Origin: Podocnemis expansa
Taxonomy: Eukaryota; Chordata; Testudines; Podocnemididae
DNA length: 64,000 nt
NCBI GenBank assembly: GCA_007922195.1
Contig: ML682067.1
Coordinates: forward strand, 2,872,495 to 2,936,494
Direction of reading: 5' to 3'
A model generated the notes under the pieces. It saw nothing but the letters and a program-made list of their open reading frames with translations, had not been told where the DNA came from and did not search any database. Shown one piece after another: positions 1-12,800 of the stretch; the stretch's first letter is position 1; each line of letters begins with the position of its first letter. The translations under genes and the position numbers were made by a program.

Positions 1-90
1 ATGGCATAATCAAATCAAATCATAGGGCTGGAAGGGACCTCATGAGATCATCGAGTCCAACCCCCTGGGAATAGAACCCAGGACCTTCTG
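1..90 (-). mobile_element. CR1 LINE 3'-end fragment
   Basis: The sequence from about position 20 (AATCATAGGGCTGGAAGGGA, then ACCTCATGAGATC and GTCCAACCCC) is the reverse complement of a CR1 3' terminus. It is a short, 5'-truncated remnant. Confidence 0.85.
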
Positions 91-460
91 CATGTTAAGC
101 AGAGGTGCTAGCCACTGTTTTGGTCTGGAAGAACACCCATGCATACCTAGCATCTGTTCATTCTGGTAGCATGCATTAGCAAGGCAAACTCAATTCCATT
201 ATGGTCACACTGCAACTGACTGGGTATGGCCACACACACTTCTTATTTCGAAACAACAGAGGTTGTTTCGAAATAAGAAGTGCCATGGCCACACGACGCA
301 CGGCCATTTCGAAACAAGCAAACAGCTTGTTTCAAAATGGCTGTGCTCCTCCCGAAACAGCTTAAACCTCGTTTACTGTCGAAACAGGGTTGTTTCGAAA
401 CAGAGGTTTCGAAACAGCCCTGTTCAGACATGTTGTTTCGGAACAAAGTGTTCCGAGACA

Positions 461-860
461 NNNNNNNNNNNNNNNNNNNNNNNNNNNNNNNNNNNNNNNN
501 NNNNNNNNNNNNNNNNNNNNNNNNNNNNNNNNNNNNNNNNNNNNNNNNNNNNNNNNNNNNNNNNNNNNNNNNNNNNNNNNNNNNNNNNNNNNNNNNNNNN
601 NNNNNNNNNNNNNNNNNNNNNNNNNNNNNNNNNNNNNNNNNNNNNNNNNNNNNNNNNNNNNNNNNNNNNNNNNNNNNNNNNNNNNNNNNNNNNNNNNNNN
701 NNNNNNNNNNNNNNNNNNNNNNNNNNNNNNNNNNNNNNNNNNNNNNNNNNNNNNNNNNNNNNNNNNNNNNNNNNNNNNNNNNNNNNNNNNNNNNNNNNNN
801 NNNNNNNNNNNNNNNNNNNNNNNNNNNNNNNNNNNNNNNNNNNNNNNNNNNNNNNNNNNN
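461..860. other. assembly gap of 400 N
   Basis: Four hundred consecutive N lie inside the palindrome-rich element at 222-1380, so the true length and content are unknown. Confidence 1.
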
Positions 861-927
861 GGATCCCCGGCAGACCCGACGCGCCTGGCAGGGGCGGGGC
901 CTGGGGCAGCCCCCGCGGCCCCGCCCC

Positions 928-1008
928 GGGATCCCCCGCGGGGCCGACATGCCTGCCGGGGGCAGGGCCAGTGCTGGGGCAGGCGTGTCGGCCCCGCGGG
1001 GGAATCCC
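928..1008. repeat. GC-rich inverted repeat (hairpin)
   Basis: An arm of about 30 bp at 928-957 (GGGATCCCCCGCGGGGCCGA onwards) is repeated inverted at 978-1008 with a loop of about 20 bp. The arms differ at few positions. Confidence 0.85.
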
Positions 1009-1380
1009 TGGCCGGCGCTCCCTCCGGCCCCGGCAGCAGCGGGCTCCAGCCGCGCGCCAGGGCTGCACCCCCGGGTTTGGGGGGGGGCTTTAAAGCCCCG
1101 GGGATGAGGCGCCCCCCCCGCCCTCTCGTGGTGGGTGCCTGCAGCCCCTGCAGGCACCAGAGGGGTAAAGCGCCCAGCCTCACTTTACCCCGCCGGTGCC
1201 TGCAATCCCCTCCCCAGGCAGACTAGCATGTCCACACTGTGCACATGCTATTTCGCTGCCTTATTTTGAGGACAAAGTTTTTTGTCCTCGAAATAAGTTG
1301 TTTCAAAATAATATGTTATTTCGAAACAGCTTGTTTCGAAACCTCTTGTTTCGAAACAAGCCCTCCCCGTGTGAACATAA

Positions 1381-1637
1381 TTATTGCTTCATGTGACCTC
1401 ATTGCTACACACTGTGGCCAAGACATAAGATGAGGGCTCAAGCTGACAAGTTTAATACTGAGAGGCAGCCCACCTCACAGCAAAAGTTTCCCAGTTCATA
1501 AGTCATTTTAAGAAAGCTGGTTACACAGTTGATTCTTCATCCTTTGCACAAGCCCTTCCTCCTAGACTCCATTTTGGAAATTCTGAGTCCAGTGAGTGGT
1601 GACAGTTAGGGTTGAATGCAAGTACATCAGACTCCTA
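1381..1637. other. short intergenic spacer
   Basis: No recognisable feature is seen apart from the CTA target-site copy at 1635-1637. Confidence 0.5.
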
Positions 1638-1998
1638 GGGTACGTCTACACTGGAGGCTCTGTTAAGTCAACTTAGAGAGTCCACACTGAGAAGTCTTCT
1701 TGACTGCCTGCCTCCACACTGGCAGGTGCTAGGTCAACCCTTCCTGGTGGTCAGGAACTCTGGGAGAGGGCCTGGAGGCCAATTAGGTCGACTTAAGGGC
1801 TTTCTCCCATCTACATTGTCTTAAGTTGATTTAATAAGGTCACCTTAAATGTTAAGTCGACTGTAAGAGGTGGTGGTAAGCAAGCCAACTTAAGGAAGTG
1901 CTTAAGTTGACTTAATAAAAGCACAGTTTGGCCGCGGGGGTCTGTAAGTCAACTTAAGCTTCCTTAAGTTGACCTAAGGCTCCAGTGTAGATGTACCC
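1638..1998. mobile_element. AAGTCGACTT-palindrome Harbinger MITE, 361 bp
   Basis: The termini are GGGTACGTCTACACTGGAG and its near-exact inverse. The element is flanked by a 3-bp duplication CTA (1635-1637 and 1999-2001). The interior carries repeated AAGTCGACTT-type palindromes, many decayed to AAGTTGACTT or AAGTCAACTT. Confidence 0.9.
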
Positions 1999-2001
1999 CT
2001 A

Positions 2002-2896
2002 GAGATTACCTGACCATTCCAAAGCTATTCATTGTAGGGCCCAGGGATGGCCAGTGTTGTGAGGCACTTTGCTACTGCCTACCTCACTTGCCCTTGGAGT
2101 ACCTCCTTGTGTTGGTTTGGCATGGTGCAACTATCTTCAGCTCCAGGAGCTCCAGCAGGCTGCCTGCCTCTGGTGGTAGGCCATTTGAAGCTCAGCCCTT
2201 TGGCCAAATCACATAAGTTCAGACCCCATCCAGAGCATCATAAACAAGTCCCAATAAAATGGAACAATTCTTCTGTCCTTGGGACTTACCAGAATCTTCT
2301 CCTACAAACCCCCATCTCAGGGCTTCCATTGCAACAGCCTACACTCCCCCTACAATGTGCTCCTCCTGTTGTCTCTCTTACGCTAACCCTGGGCTTCTCT
2401 CAGCCAGAGACCTATCGCCCCACCAGAGAGGGCAAGTGTCTCTTCACTAAGCTTCTTTGGTTCATTTATTATGGCATAGCTCCAACCCCTCTAGGCAAGA
2501 GCCAATTAGCAACTCATCTACCCAGATGCAAAGGATGACTAATTGGATGCATTCACTAGTCTTGCAGGTGATAGGGGTTAAGCCACTCACACTGCCCTTA
2601 GCATAAGGAAGTCTTGTCTGTACTTTCCAGTAGTCAGCTACTTGATTCTCCCTGCCACGTGCAACGCAAGCCCTCCCTGCTCCCACCATAGCCCACGTGG
2701 GCTTTGCTGTCCTCATACATGGTGATTACAGGACTTTAACACCCTCAAGTCCTCTGACCAGCCTCCTGGAGTGTCCAGCCCCTTACCAACTGGACACTCA
2801 CAGAATTACCAGACTTGCTGTTCCTAAAGGAACTGTATACCACATATTGCTACTTACACCTTAGATGCCAGCTCTGCTTAACACCCAGCACTTAGA
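2002..2896. other. intergenic, no gene recognised
   Basis: A 163-codon open frame at 2047-2538 on the plus strand has no recognisable domain or coding character. I see nothing else supportable here. Confidence 0.5.
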
Positions 2897-2995
2897 GATA
2901 GAATAGAATAGAATAGAATAGAATAGAATAGAATCATAGGGTTGGAAGGGACCTCATGAGATCACCAAGTCCAACCTTCTGGGGCTTGAACCCAG
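2897..2995 (-). mobile_element. CR1 3' end with expanded (GAATA)n tail
   Basis: A pentamer microsatellite (GAATA)n at 2897-2934 abuts GAATCATAGGGTTGGAAGGG, a CR1 3' terminus in minus orientation. The pentamer is readily derived from the CATAGAAT octamer tail of CR1. Confidence 0.85.
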
Positions 2996-3451
2996 ATGTT
3001 TATAATGAAAATGAAAATAAGTTTATTTACCAAATAACAGAGATTCAAATGATAGCAAACAGCAATTGGGAACAAACAGTTACATACAAAATAAAATTGG
3101 AACACACATCCTGGAGCTTAAACTTGACTAACGAGATGCTCCCCTGAATAATAAAGTACTGCTTACCCAAAGTCCTTCTCACAGCGCTTTTCCGCCAAGG
3201 TGGCCGAGACATTCCTTTCATGCCAGCAAGCCCACTGGCTGCTTGTCTGCCCCAGAAGAGAGATTCCAAGACATACTTCTGCACTTCTAGATGTGTTAAA
3301 CCAGTCCTTTCTTCTTTATCTGCAGATAAGGTTCCCTCCCCTCTACTGTTCGCCTCTTTTTGTTAATATCTCCTCTTGAAGAACCTTGCAATCTCTTCAT
3401 TAGCATTTGACTCAGTATGCAAACTGACTTCCATTATAAAAGACACACAAT

Positions 3452-3816
3452 GGGTACGTCTACACTGTATGTTTAAGTCGATTTAAACAAAGCTCTGTCT
3501 ACATTGCAGGGCAATAAAGTCGACTTTAGCATCAGGTAAAGTCGACTTTATTACTTCCACTTATAAAGTCGACTTTACAGTTAAGTCGACTTTAGGCAAT
3601 GTGGAGTTACTAAGTCGACAATAAAGTTGACAGTACAGTGGGGCCACTAAGTTGACTTTATAAAGTCGAATTAAGCCAGGGCACCCATTTAAAGTTGACT
3701 TTATAAAGTTGACAATGGATTACAGCCTTGTTAAGTCAACTTAATAAGGTCTACTTAAAGTTGACTTTAAGTAGACTTTAATAAGTCGACTTTGCTTTTA
3801 TAGTGTAGACATACCC
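3452..3816. mobile_element. AAGTCGACTT-palindrome Harbinger MITE, 365 bp
   Basis: The termini are GGGTACGTCTACACT and the inverse of GGGTATGTCTACACT. The element is flanked by AAT on both sides (3449-3451 and 3817-3819). More than a dozen AAAGTCGACTTT-like palindromes or their one-base derivatives fill the interior, and this is the best-preserved array of that type in the window. Confidence 0.93.
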
Positions 3817-4218
3817 AATGGAATTAGCTTGGCCACCCATCTCCTGTCCGATGGGACCTGCCATAAGGCATGCTACCGCTTGGTGACCATCTTTAACTAG
3901 AAGGCCTTAGGAACATAAATTTCCAGTCTTAAAAAATCTCTTAATGTATAATCCACATGTACTTGGTCAAAGAGTATCACACCAAGTGTGACACAGGCTT
4001 TCAGTAGCAACTTGACATGACACTCTTTGGTAAACCAGACCACATGCAGGGGACCCCAGTAATGCTTCCACATCCCAGTGTCCTCTGCCAGTTTGTATCA
4101 AGTCATCCTTGGATCCCATATATCAAAAAGTTCTCAGGGACAGGTGGTCCAGCAATAATTCCGAACAGTCATTTATTACAGGGCCAATACATTACAGCTC
4201 TCTTAAAGCTGTGTTATG

Positions 4219-4664
4219 GGCTATGTCTACACTTAAAAGCTTAGGTCAGACATGCTTAGTCCAAACAAAGTAGTTTGAAGTTAGTTTGAACTAGCCACAT
4301 TTTTTTAGTTCGAACTAACTTTTAGTTCAAACTAGCCACGTTTTTTTTTAGTTTGAACTAACTTTTTAGTTTGAACTTAAAAAGCGTAGCTAGTTTGAAC
4401 TAAAAATTAGTTTGAACTAAAAAAAAATGGTTAGTTTGAACTAACCACTAATTCAAACTTATTTAGTTTGAACTAGCATGACTACATTGTGCTACTTCAA
4501 ACTAAATTTTGAAATAAGTTTGATCTATGCAGTTAGTTTGGACTAACCAGCCAAACTAAAAAAATTTTTAGTTTGCACTAGGCAAAGCCTAGTGTAGACA
4601 AGGCTCAAGTTAGTTCAAGTTAAGGCTCCTTAATGCAAACTAATTTGCTAGTGTAGATATAACC
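4219..4664. mobile_element. AGTTCGAACT-palindrome Harbinger MITE
   Basis: The termini are GGCTATGTCTACACT and the inverse of GGTTATATCTACACTAGC. The interior is a series of TTAGTTTGAACTAA-like palindromes, almost all with the CpG decayed. The target-site duplication is not clear (ATG against ATA). Confidence 0.85.
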
Positions 4665-7619
4665 ATAGTGCACAACCACAGGCATGCCATTGTCTCATGC
4701 TCATGGAAATTCAGGTACCTAAAAAGACAAAGAAATGTCTAAAAAACCCTCTTTATGTCTGCTGTGGGAGTTCAGTTTTTCTCTCTCCCCCTTTTAAATA
4801 CCACTGTGGAATAGAGTGAGGCCCTTATATATCTGAGGGATGCCCGAGAGGGTTGGGATAGATGAGGATATTTCCCCCTGAGAACAGTCCTCACAGCCAA
4901 TAACTACTTCTTCCTTTTTAAAATTCCCTTTGTTCTCAGACTCAGGAAGCTCTAAATTCTTCTGCTCTAAACCAGATCTGCCTAAAGCAGAGTTGAAAAT
5001 AGAGACTGTGTCGCCGTTGTGATTAGAACATCAGTCTCACTTGAAAGAAACAGTTACTGGGAAAACCCAGGCAACAGCTGGGGGCAGGTTTCAGTGGATT
5101 TGGGTTTAATGCGTGGGGAAGGGAATGGTCTCATTTATAGAACAGTAACTAGTATGAGCTGATGTCTGGACATGTCAAACCTATTAACATGAAATACTAA
5201 ACTGATGTGAAATAAGCAGGATAATGGCCCATATAATAAACTTGTTGAATGTGTTTTGGACCATATTGCATGCTAGGATTTAAACCAAAAAAAAAGGCAG
5301 CACTTGGTACTCAACAATAGTGCCCTCTTTACAGCTGACCTTGTGTGTTTTCCAAAGTCCTTAAGCCTGCAGTTTTCAAAGTCGCTGTCTCTGTGGATTT
5401 ATGAGGTGTTTCCAATATTACTACTTTCCCACTGCCCTTGCCTCTTCTGTACCCTTTTCCCTTAAATCTGAGGTACTTTAAAGTCACATATTTCTACAGC
5501 TGGGTGATGAAAATGATAGACACATGACTTCTGGACTCAAAGACTATATCGTGACGATCTTTCCATGGTCTTAGCACCCAAGTGACCTGCTAATGTGCCC
5601 TGGAGATGGTTGATACCAAATGGAGAAGGCAGGCAGGCAGTGCAAAGGGAGGGAGAGCCCAAGGAAAGGTTACGGACAACAAGGTGTAAAGGCATCTCTC
5701 ACCATGTTTTGGTTCAGACTGAGTGCTGAGCTTTCAATATATTTTGATAAGAAACAGGGCCTTTTCGTTCCAGGAGGGACTGGTTGGGAGTCGCAGTACA
5801 CAAAGCAGGAATTTAAACGCTGTTAACTCACAGACTGTGATATACGGGTAGCAATGATACTTGATAGCCCCCTCCCTAAAGCCCTTGTTAATTTAAGCCA
5901 CCCACAGTGAATGCAGTCACATAAAAAAACCCCAAACCCTATAGATTTCTTGTCACCAAATACCTTGGTTAATTGTAAAAGCTGTCTGGCTAGGACGCTG
6001 CCCTTTAGGAAACATTCCATCTAGCTTCACAGAAAGTGCAGCAGCACAACACACACTGGATTTTTCCCATTTGCTTGGTTTTTCCAAAGGACACAAAACA
6101 GGCAGGCAAAAATGAACACGGCAATCAAAAAGCGCAGGAGAGATGATGACTAAGGCCACAACCCTGCAGACATTCAAGCCCTTAACTTTAGTCTGCTGAA
6201 TAATCTCACTAAACATACAAGTTAACTTCTATGAGTGTTTGCACCCCTGGACCCAAAGAGATGACCTTTTACTCACTTTTCTAGCATAAATAACATTTTT
6301 TTTAATATAGCCTTCATGATATCACAGAGTGATTTAAAGCCCCAATGGTACATTATTATACCATGCACCTGAATAAGCACTTTTGGAATCTATTCTGATG
6401 ATCTGGTCAATGAGCTGCAAGACAGGGATTCTGGATCCTCTTTTCATTGATTTGCTTACTGTTTGACTGACCTAAGTGAGCTTATTAATGGCTCTGACTC
6501 AGTTTCTCCATCTGCAAAATGGATAATACTATCTGTTCATAATGGATGGGACTTTTGTTTCTTTTTTCTCCTCCCCGGGCAAGTTCCAGAGCTGAGCTAT
6601 TAAAGGACATCACACCAGCTGAAGGGAAGTTATGTTTCCATTTTAAGATGTGGCCATGCTGAATATACTGCAAGTCATAATGTTTCTCATACTGTACTTT
6701 CCTATGCATGTGTGTAGGAGCCTTCTCCTACCTCCTGATACAATCTCATTCAAATGAGCATTGCAAATGATCATCCTCATCATTCCACCCTTCCCTCTCA
6801 TCAACAGATGTGGGGAATCCTGCCTGGAAAAAAAAAATCTCTACTGAGCCATAATTAACTCCTGGTTAAAAGATACAATCTTTAAGGCAGCTTCCTTGCT
6901 CTTACCATGCCCTATTCACAAACATATTTTATACACCACACCTTTCAAACGCCATTTCCCAAAATAGCTTCCAAGGACACTGTCAGCTGCAACCTAACTG
7001 CCATTTCCTGGACCAGGAAAGGAGGAGAACCAATGTAAGCTTCTGAGCACCAGCAGTCATGGCCTTTTTGCACACCAGACATCTAGTGGGTGTGCAGAGC
7101 TTTGAGGGGCTTATTTAATTATATTGAAAGAAATGCAGTCATGTAGCTTTGACAAGTATAACTAGAATAGATGATGGCAGAGAGTCATGGGATAGTAAAA
7201 TGCTCCCCCTTTTCTATTCATCAGCAGGGTTGTAAGCAGAAGCCTCCACTACTTCTCATGTCAACATGGAATTCTAGTCAGAGGAAGTTTATGATGCCAG
7301 TGTCTGGAGTTATTATAGACCATAATCATCACATTCAGGACTCAGCATGTAAAGACAGAGCTATAAAAGCCCATGACTGCTTCCTCTGTGACAGAACTAA
7401 GAAAAGAATTTCTCTCCATTCAACTTTTCATACTAATTATGTGAAACTATATCTGGTTTTAATTTACTTGTAAATCTGCTTGAGACAAGGATGTGAGACA
7501 AGAGCATCAAATGTCTTCCATCCTTCACATTGATGTGACTCAGAGTTTGTAATCTAGCTCAGACTGTCAAGGTAAATAACAAAGACACTGATCCTACATC
7601 TACTGAAAGTATTAGCAAA
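4665..7619. other. intergenic, no gene recognised
   Basis: This is AT-rich sequence with short chance ORFs only. A fragment near 6490-6530 (CTCAGTTTCTCCATCTGCAA) is the antisense of the conserved core of MIR/CORE-type SINEs. Confidence 0.5.
6470..6560 (-). mobile_element. MIR/CORE-SINE-like fragment, antisense
   Basis: CTCAGTTTCTCCATCTGCAA is the reverse complement of the widely conserved TTTGCAGATGGAGAAACTGAG-type core of ancient amniote SINEs. The limits are approximate. Confidence 0.5.
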
Positions 7620-9810
7620 ACTCCCATTGAGTTTGTTGAGTCAGATTTCCAAGGCCAGCAGGGACCACAGTGATCACCTAGTCTGATCATGTGCACAACA
7701 TAGGCCATAAAAATCGCACCACCCACACTCCCACCCCCCAACTCTCAGAGCAGATGGAGGGGCGGAGGGGGAATCCAGTTCTCACCGATGGAGAATCCAC
7801 CACCACCATTTGGTAAATATCCTTCCTCTTTAAAAAGTATACTTCATTTCCAGTCTGAATTTGTCTAATTTCAACGTCCAACCATTGGATTCTGTTATAC
7901 CTGTCTGTTAGACTGAAGAACCATTATCCAATGTTTATTCCTCATGCAAATCCTTCTAGGCTGTAACCAAGTCTCCCTGTAGCCATCTCTTTATTAAGAT
8001 CAAAAGAAAGTGCTCATTGAATCTCGCACTATAAGGCATGTTTTCTAAACATTTGCTTGGCTCTTCTCTCAGTCTTCCACAACATAACATCATTCTTGGA
8101 TTGTGGGCACCAGCCCTTGACACAGTATTCCAGCAGTACCCTCACTTGTGTCAAATAAAGAAGTGAAAAACCTCTTTCCACCCTATCAACATTCCTATTT
8201 GCATCTAAGGCTTCCATTAGCCCTTTTGGCTGCAACAGCACTCTGGGAACTCACGTTCAGCTGACTATCTACCTGGACCTCCAAATCTTTTCCCAGGGCA
8301 CTGCTTACCAGGATGGAGACCAGCAGCCTGTAAGCATGGGCTGCAGGCCTTGTTCCTAGATGTACAATTTGCATATCACTCTATTCAAATGCGTAGTTTG
8401 CTGGTGTCCAGTTGCAAAATGATCAGATTGCTCCATTTAACATTTTGAGACATTATTTACAGTCCCTCAATTTTTGGGTCATTTGCAAATTTTATCAGTG
8501 ATGTCTTTATGTTTTCTTCAATGTCAAGAATGAGTCTCCGTGTATAATTACATTTGGAGACCTATCAGTCAGTCAGCTTTTAACCTGTTTAACAGGTTCA
8601 TTTTATATTGTTGCTGGCTCATGGTCACCATATAAAACTATATCATCTGTTTTTTTTTTTAAATGCCATGCAGCACCAAGTCAAATTCCTTGCAGAAGGC
8701 TAAACAGGTTGCATCAACATTACTACCTTTATCAACCTGAGACAGAGTGCCAGGCAAGAACAGCTGAGTCCAGACTCTGGTCAAATCATGTAGTATGGAG
8801 CTGATTAAATAGAGTTGTGGCTAATCTGTGGGCAGAACAAAGCTGCAAGACTAATTAAGTCATTAGACAGAAGTTACCAATAGGCATAGAAAGAAAGTAG
8901 AAACAGGGAGGAGAAGTTTGGTCTTTCCTGTTTGTTACCAGAGCTGGGGGCTCCCTAGGACTATTGGAATGGAGATGTATATGGGATAAATGTGGTGGGA
9001 ATCCATGGGGTAAATAAAACTACACAAGGTGTTTGACCAGCACAAGAGTCTCTGAGCAGTTTGGGGCTGCAGGAGACAGAGGATCCAGTCACAAGGTTAT
9101 AATCTCATAAAAAAAAATATGAAATTAGTTTGACAGGATCCGTCTTCCATAACGCCATGTTGATTTGTATCAATTATATTACCCTAATTAATAATCAAGT
9201 CCTATGTCATCATCTCCATTATTTTGCCCATTATCAATGTCAGACTTGCAGACCTATAATTAGCTGGGTCATTCTATTTACCCTTCCGACTGCACATTAG
9301 TTTTCGTCCAGTCTTCTGAAACTTCCCTTGTGTTCCAAGATTTATTGAAAACCAACAATAATGGTCCAACAAGCTCCTCAGCTCGTTCTTTTACAACTCT
9401 TGGCTGCACGTTCTCTAGATCAGCTGATTTTAAAATGTCTACTTTTAGTAGCTGCACTTTAACAGCATCCTGAGATACTAGTGCAGACCTTGACAAATCA
9501 ATGTTTCTGGTCACCATGACAAGCAGTTTTAATAGCCTGTCTCCTAGTTCCACTGCAGAAATGTAATGATGGCGCACTCCCCTGGTGACTAAAAGTAAAA
9601 TTGCTGGCACCTAGTTGTGAGCCAATTTTGCCCACCTCTGTACTAGTGGAATGAAAAGAGCATGGTCACCATATAAGACTATATCATCTGTTTTTTTTCC
9701 AAAAAAAAAAAAAAAACTCCAGAAGTATTTCCTAAACATATGTGCCTTTTCTGCTTTATTGATATTTCTACTTCTGTGCTGCAGGATAGCACCCTCATAC
9801 ACATTCACAT
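7620..9810 (-). mobile_element. 5'-truncated CR1 LINE with ORF2 remnants
   Basis: Read on the minus strand, this stretch contains decayed CR1 reverse-transcriptase coding, including AEKAHMFRKYF, SRSALVSQDAV and NKSWNTREVSEDW. Its 3' end is near 7620, where GGCCAGCAGGGACCACAGTG matches the CR1 3' region in reverse. It is broken by stops and frameshifts and interrupted by an insertion at 8738-9093. It is a dead copy. Confidence 0.85.
8738..9093 (+). mobile_element. candidate solo LTR inserted in CR1
   Basis: A 356-bp block without CR1 similarity interrupts the CR1 reverse-transcriptase sequence. It starts TGAGACAG, ends GTCACA, and has AATAAA at 9013-9018 about 75 bp before its end, as an LTR would. 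No clear target-site duplication is visible, so the solo-LTR call is tentative. Confidence 0.5.
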
Positions 9811-12800
9811 GTTATTGCATGGTTGGCTTAGCTTAAACATCAGCCATCTGGAATAAATATATTAATTGATAAAAACAGTTCCAATGCAATGCCATGTGTT
9901 TTGGTGCTTTGATTCTCTGAGCCTAGCACAAGCCAGCCATTACTTAAAAAAATGAAGCCCAGATTCCAGCACTGCAGAGTAACTACAGTGCCAGCACTGG
10001 GGAGACATTTTGTGATTAATAGTCCCACTAAGAAGAGTTTGCAAATGTATAGTAGTATTCAAAATTCTCTGCAGCAAGGCTTGCACAAAACCAGTTTCTT
10101 CAAACCATGTTTGACAGGAAGCAGTGGAAGCCAAAAAGGGTTTGCAGCATCATACAGGATCTGAGCCAAAAAGACCCTATTCTTTCCAGACGGGGTGAAA
10201 TTGTGGCTCTGTTGAAATCAATGTTGCCATTGACTTCAGTGGAGCCAGGCTTTCATCCCATCACTATAAACTTGTGCATGGCCCTCTCCTTGCTTCAAGC
10301 ATTACAGAACTGGAAGGAATTATTCCATTCCAAATATTTATCACATGTCTTTTAAGCAGATTCTTGTTTTCCTAGAGAGAAAAGACTGCTACCAAAGGAC
10401 CCAGCCCAAGCCTACTTTCCTGGGAATCTTCAGAACCAAAGATGGATAGTCTTTGTGTTTTATTTTATTAAGTAGTTCAGGAGTGACTGTAGTACTACAC
10501 ACAAACTTGGGCAAGTAGAACATACAGACTGCTTTCAACAATCTTACAATATGGTCATCTCTTTTCTCATCTGCTTTCTGAAACTGACTCATGATTCATT
10601 AACTCTGATTAGCTTAACATATACAGATGTAAATTTGGTGGGAGAGATTTTCAGAGAATTGTGGTCAGACATGCAGAAGACTTGCATTCCTTCAACTGCA
10701 AGTTTGGAAGGTGAGCATAGTGGAAGTCTGCCTTCAAAGAGCTATGTATGCATCTAGGCAAGGAGAAAGCTGGGCCACCAGATAGTCACAGATTTTGATT
10801 TGCATAAAGTTGCATATTAATAGAATTTTGAAAGATGGCTGTGAGTATCATTGAACATTTCCGCTCTCTCCAGATTTCAGAATGGTACCTCATCCCCTCC
10901 CTTTGTAGCTACTGCACTTGGGGAAGGCGCACTGTTTGTTGGACACTCACTTTGCTATGTCGGTACAAGTGGTTGAAGCCAGGAAATCAAAGAGAATGTT
11001 TATCACATATTAGTTATGTTTCACATGATTTGTCATTGCCTTGCACCTGGTGCAGTGCAATGTGATACGAAGTGGTACCAAATAAGAATGATACCAAATC
11101 AGCACAAAAATCTGTTTACAGTCACTTTGTAAATGACTATACAAAGTGCAGGGCATGATGAATTGTTGTATTGCAAATCTTGGACAGACCCAGCAGGCAT
11201 GTGTCTCCCCCTGCAGGTTGTGAAAGAAACACTGTTTTGTGGCCTCTACATCAGCTTTACATTTCCATATGAGAATTTCAAAGTACTTTACTCGCATCAG
11301 GTAAGGAAGTTTTATTTTTCTCTTACAGATGGGAGAAACCGAAGCTGAGAGCGGTTAAAGAATAAATTTTTAAAAGGGCCAAGACTCAAACTTCTATTCT
11401 GCAGACACATTTTGCACTGATATCTTTCCCTCTGAAAATTTAGGAGTGCAAATCAGAACACTTGACCTCTAATCAGCAGATTTGCTAATCAGGGATTTTG
11501 CTTTGCCCTGTAAATAAATAAAACTACAAGCTCAAATTCTCTAGGTGCAAATTACAGTCACTTTAAAAAGATGCTGCCCTTAGACAAATTTGCACCTATG
11601 CAATTTACCCAAGGTCACACATATAGTGCAAGCAACTCATCTGAGTTTATCACAAGTCTCACAATATTTTGTGTATTTTTTAAGCCCCAACTCTTGAAGT
11701 CAAGTGATTACATAAGACTTTCACTTTTCCTTTTAAAAAAAGTAAGTTTCTAGCTCTGAGGGTTATGGAGATAAGCATGAAAACACAATCTGAGTTGAAT
11801 CCTAAAGGCTCAAACACCAGGAGCAAGGAGACCAGGAACAAGAAGAGCCTCAAATCTACTATTTTCAGATCACATGAGTTTTAAGCCAATCTCATGATTT
11901 TGGGAGAACTGCCCTGGGTTCTGCAATACCACATATGACAGCACTGGGAACTGAACAAACTGAACAAAAATCTCTTGCCTTCTAAGTCTTTTTTCCCCCA
12001 TCCACAGTTCCATAATTCCAAGTTAGAAACACACAACTAGTGTTTCCATGCCATTCATCATTTCCTATATCCCTGTCATATCTCCATTGTGCTTCCCCTT
12101 TCCAAACTAAGCAACTCTAACCTTTTTAGTTTTCTTTTAATGGAATCCCTCTATCACTGTGATCATTATAGTTGCAGTTCAGGAAGGAAAGAAGGACAAC
12201 ATATGGGAAGAAAGATATGAGAAGAAAATGGCAAAAAGCTCATCTTTCTACAAGCCTGATAGGTACCAATCATTGTTATTCTTATTGACTGTTAGATCAT
12301 AGAAAATGCATTTCTGATATAAATTAGCTTCAATCCTTAGGTTAATCTCTAAATTACATTGTCCCTTTTACAATTTAGTACCAAATCCTACTACCAAACA
12401 TAGGACTTTTTGCCAGGAATAACTTAGTGACTTCATTGATGCTCCTCACCAGAGTACATGTTACACTCAGTAGCAAAGGTAGGGACCTTTGGCAACAAAA
12501 AGGGATCCCTTAACAACAAATGTGCTATTCAATATTATTAATACAAATGATTCAGGCTTCAACTACGAATCTATTCCTATATCTCATCAGTGGGAAACTT
12601 CACAGTAAAGTATTCCCAGACCAGCGCCCAGCTGCCCTGGAATAAGGAAATCAAACAAACTCTACATAGCGGACACTGTTTAATTGTCCACGCACAATGT
12701 GGGCTGAATGGAACTCTTTGAATCACAAGCTTTCATATTTTTGGCAAATGGAAAAGCAGGCATTTAATATATGATGAATGTAGTGTGAATTGCATTATAA

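Larger units (their letters stand above)
222..1380. mobile_element. TTTCGAAA-palindrome element with GC-rich core
   Basis: Both flanks (240-455 and 1255-1365) are packed with GTTTCGAAAC palindromes and half-sites. The ends are weak inverted matches (GGGTATGGCCACAC against TTATGTTCACACGG). The centre is very GC-rich and CpG-rich and contains a 400-N gap. The long open frames across this region are produced by the gap and GC bias, not by genes. It is best explained as a non-autonomous element of the palindrome-filled Harbinger-like group; the boundaries are approximate. Confidence 0.65.

Noticed and set aside
243..1226. Several long frames on both strands across the 400-N gap
   Set aside because: They pass through N and GC-rich palindromic repeat. 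The codons are produced by the gap and show no domain.
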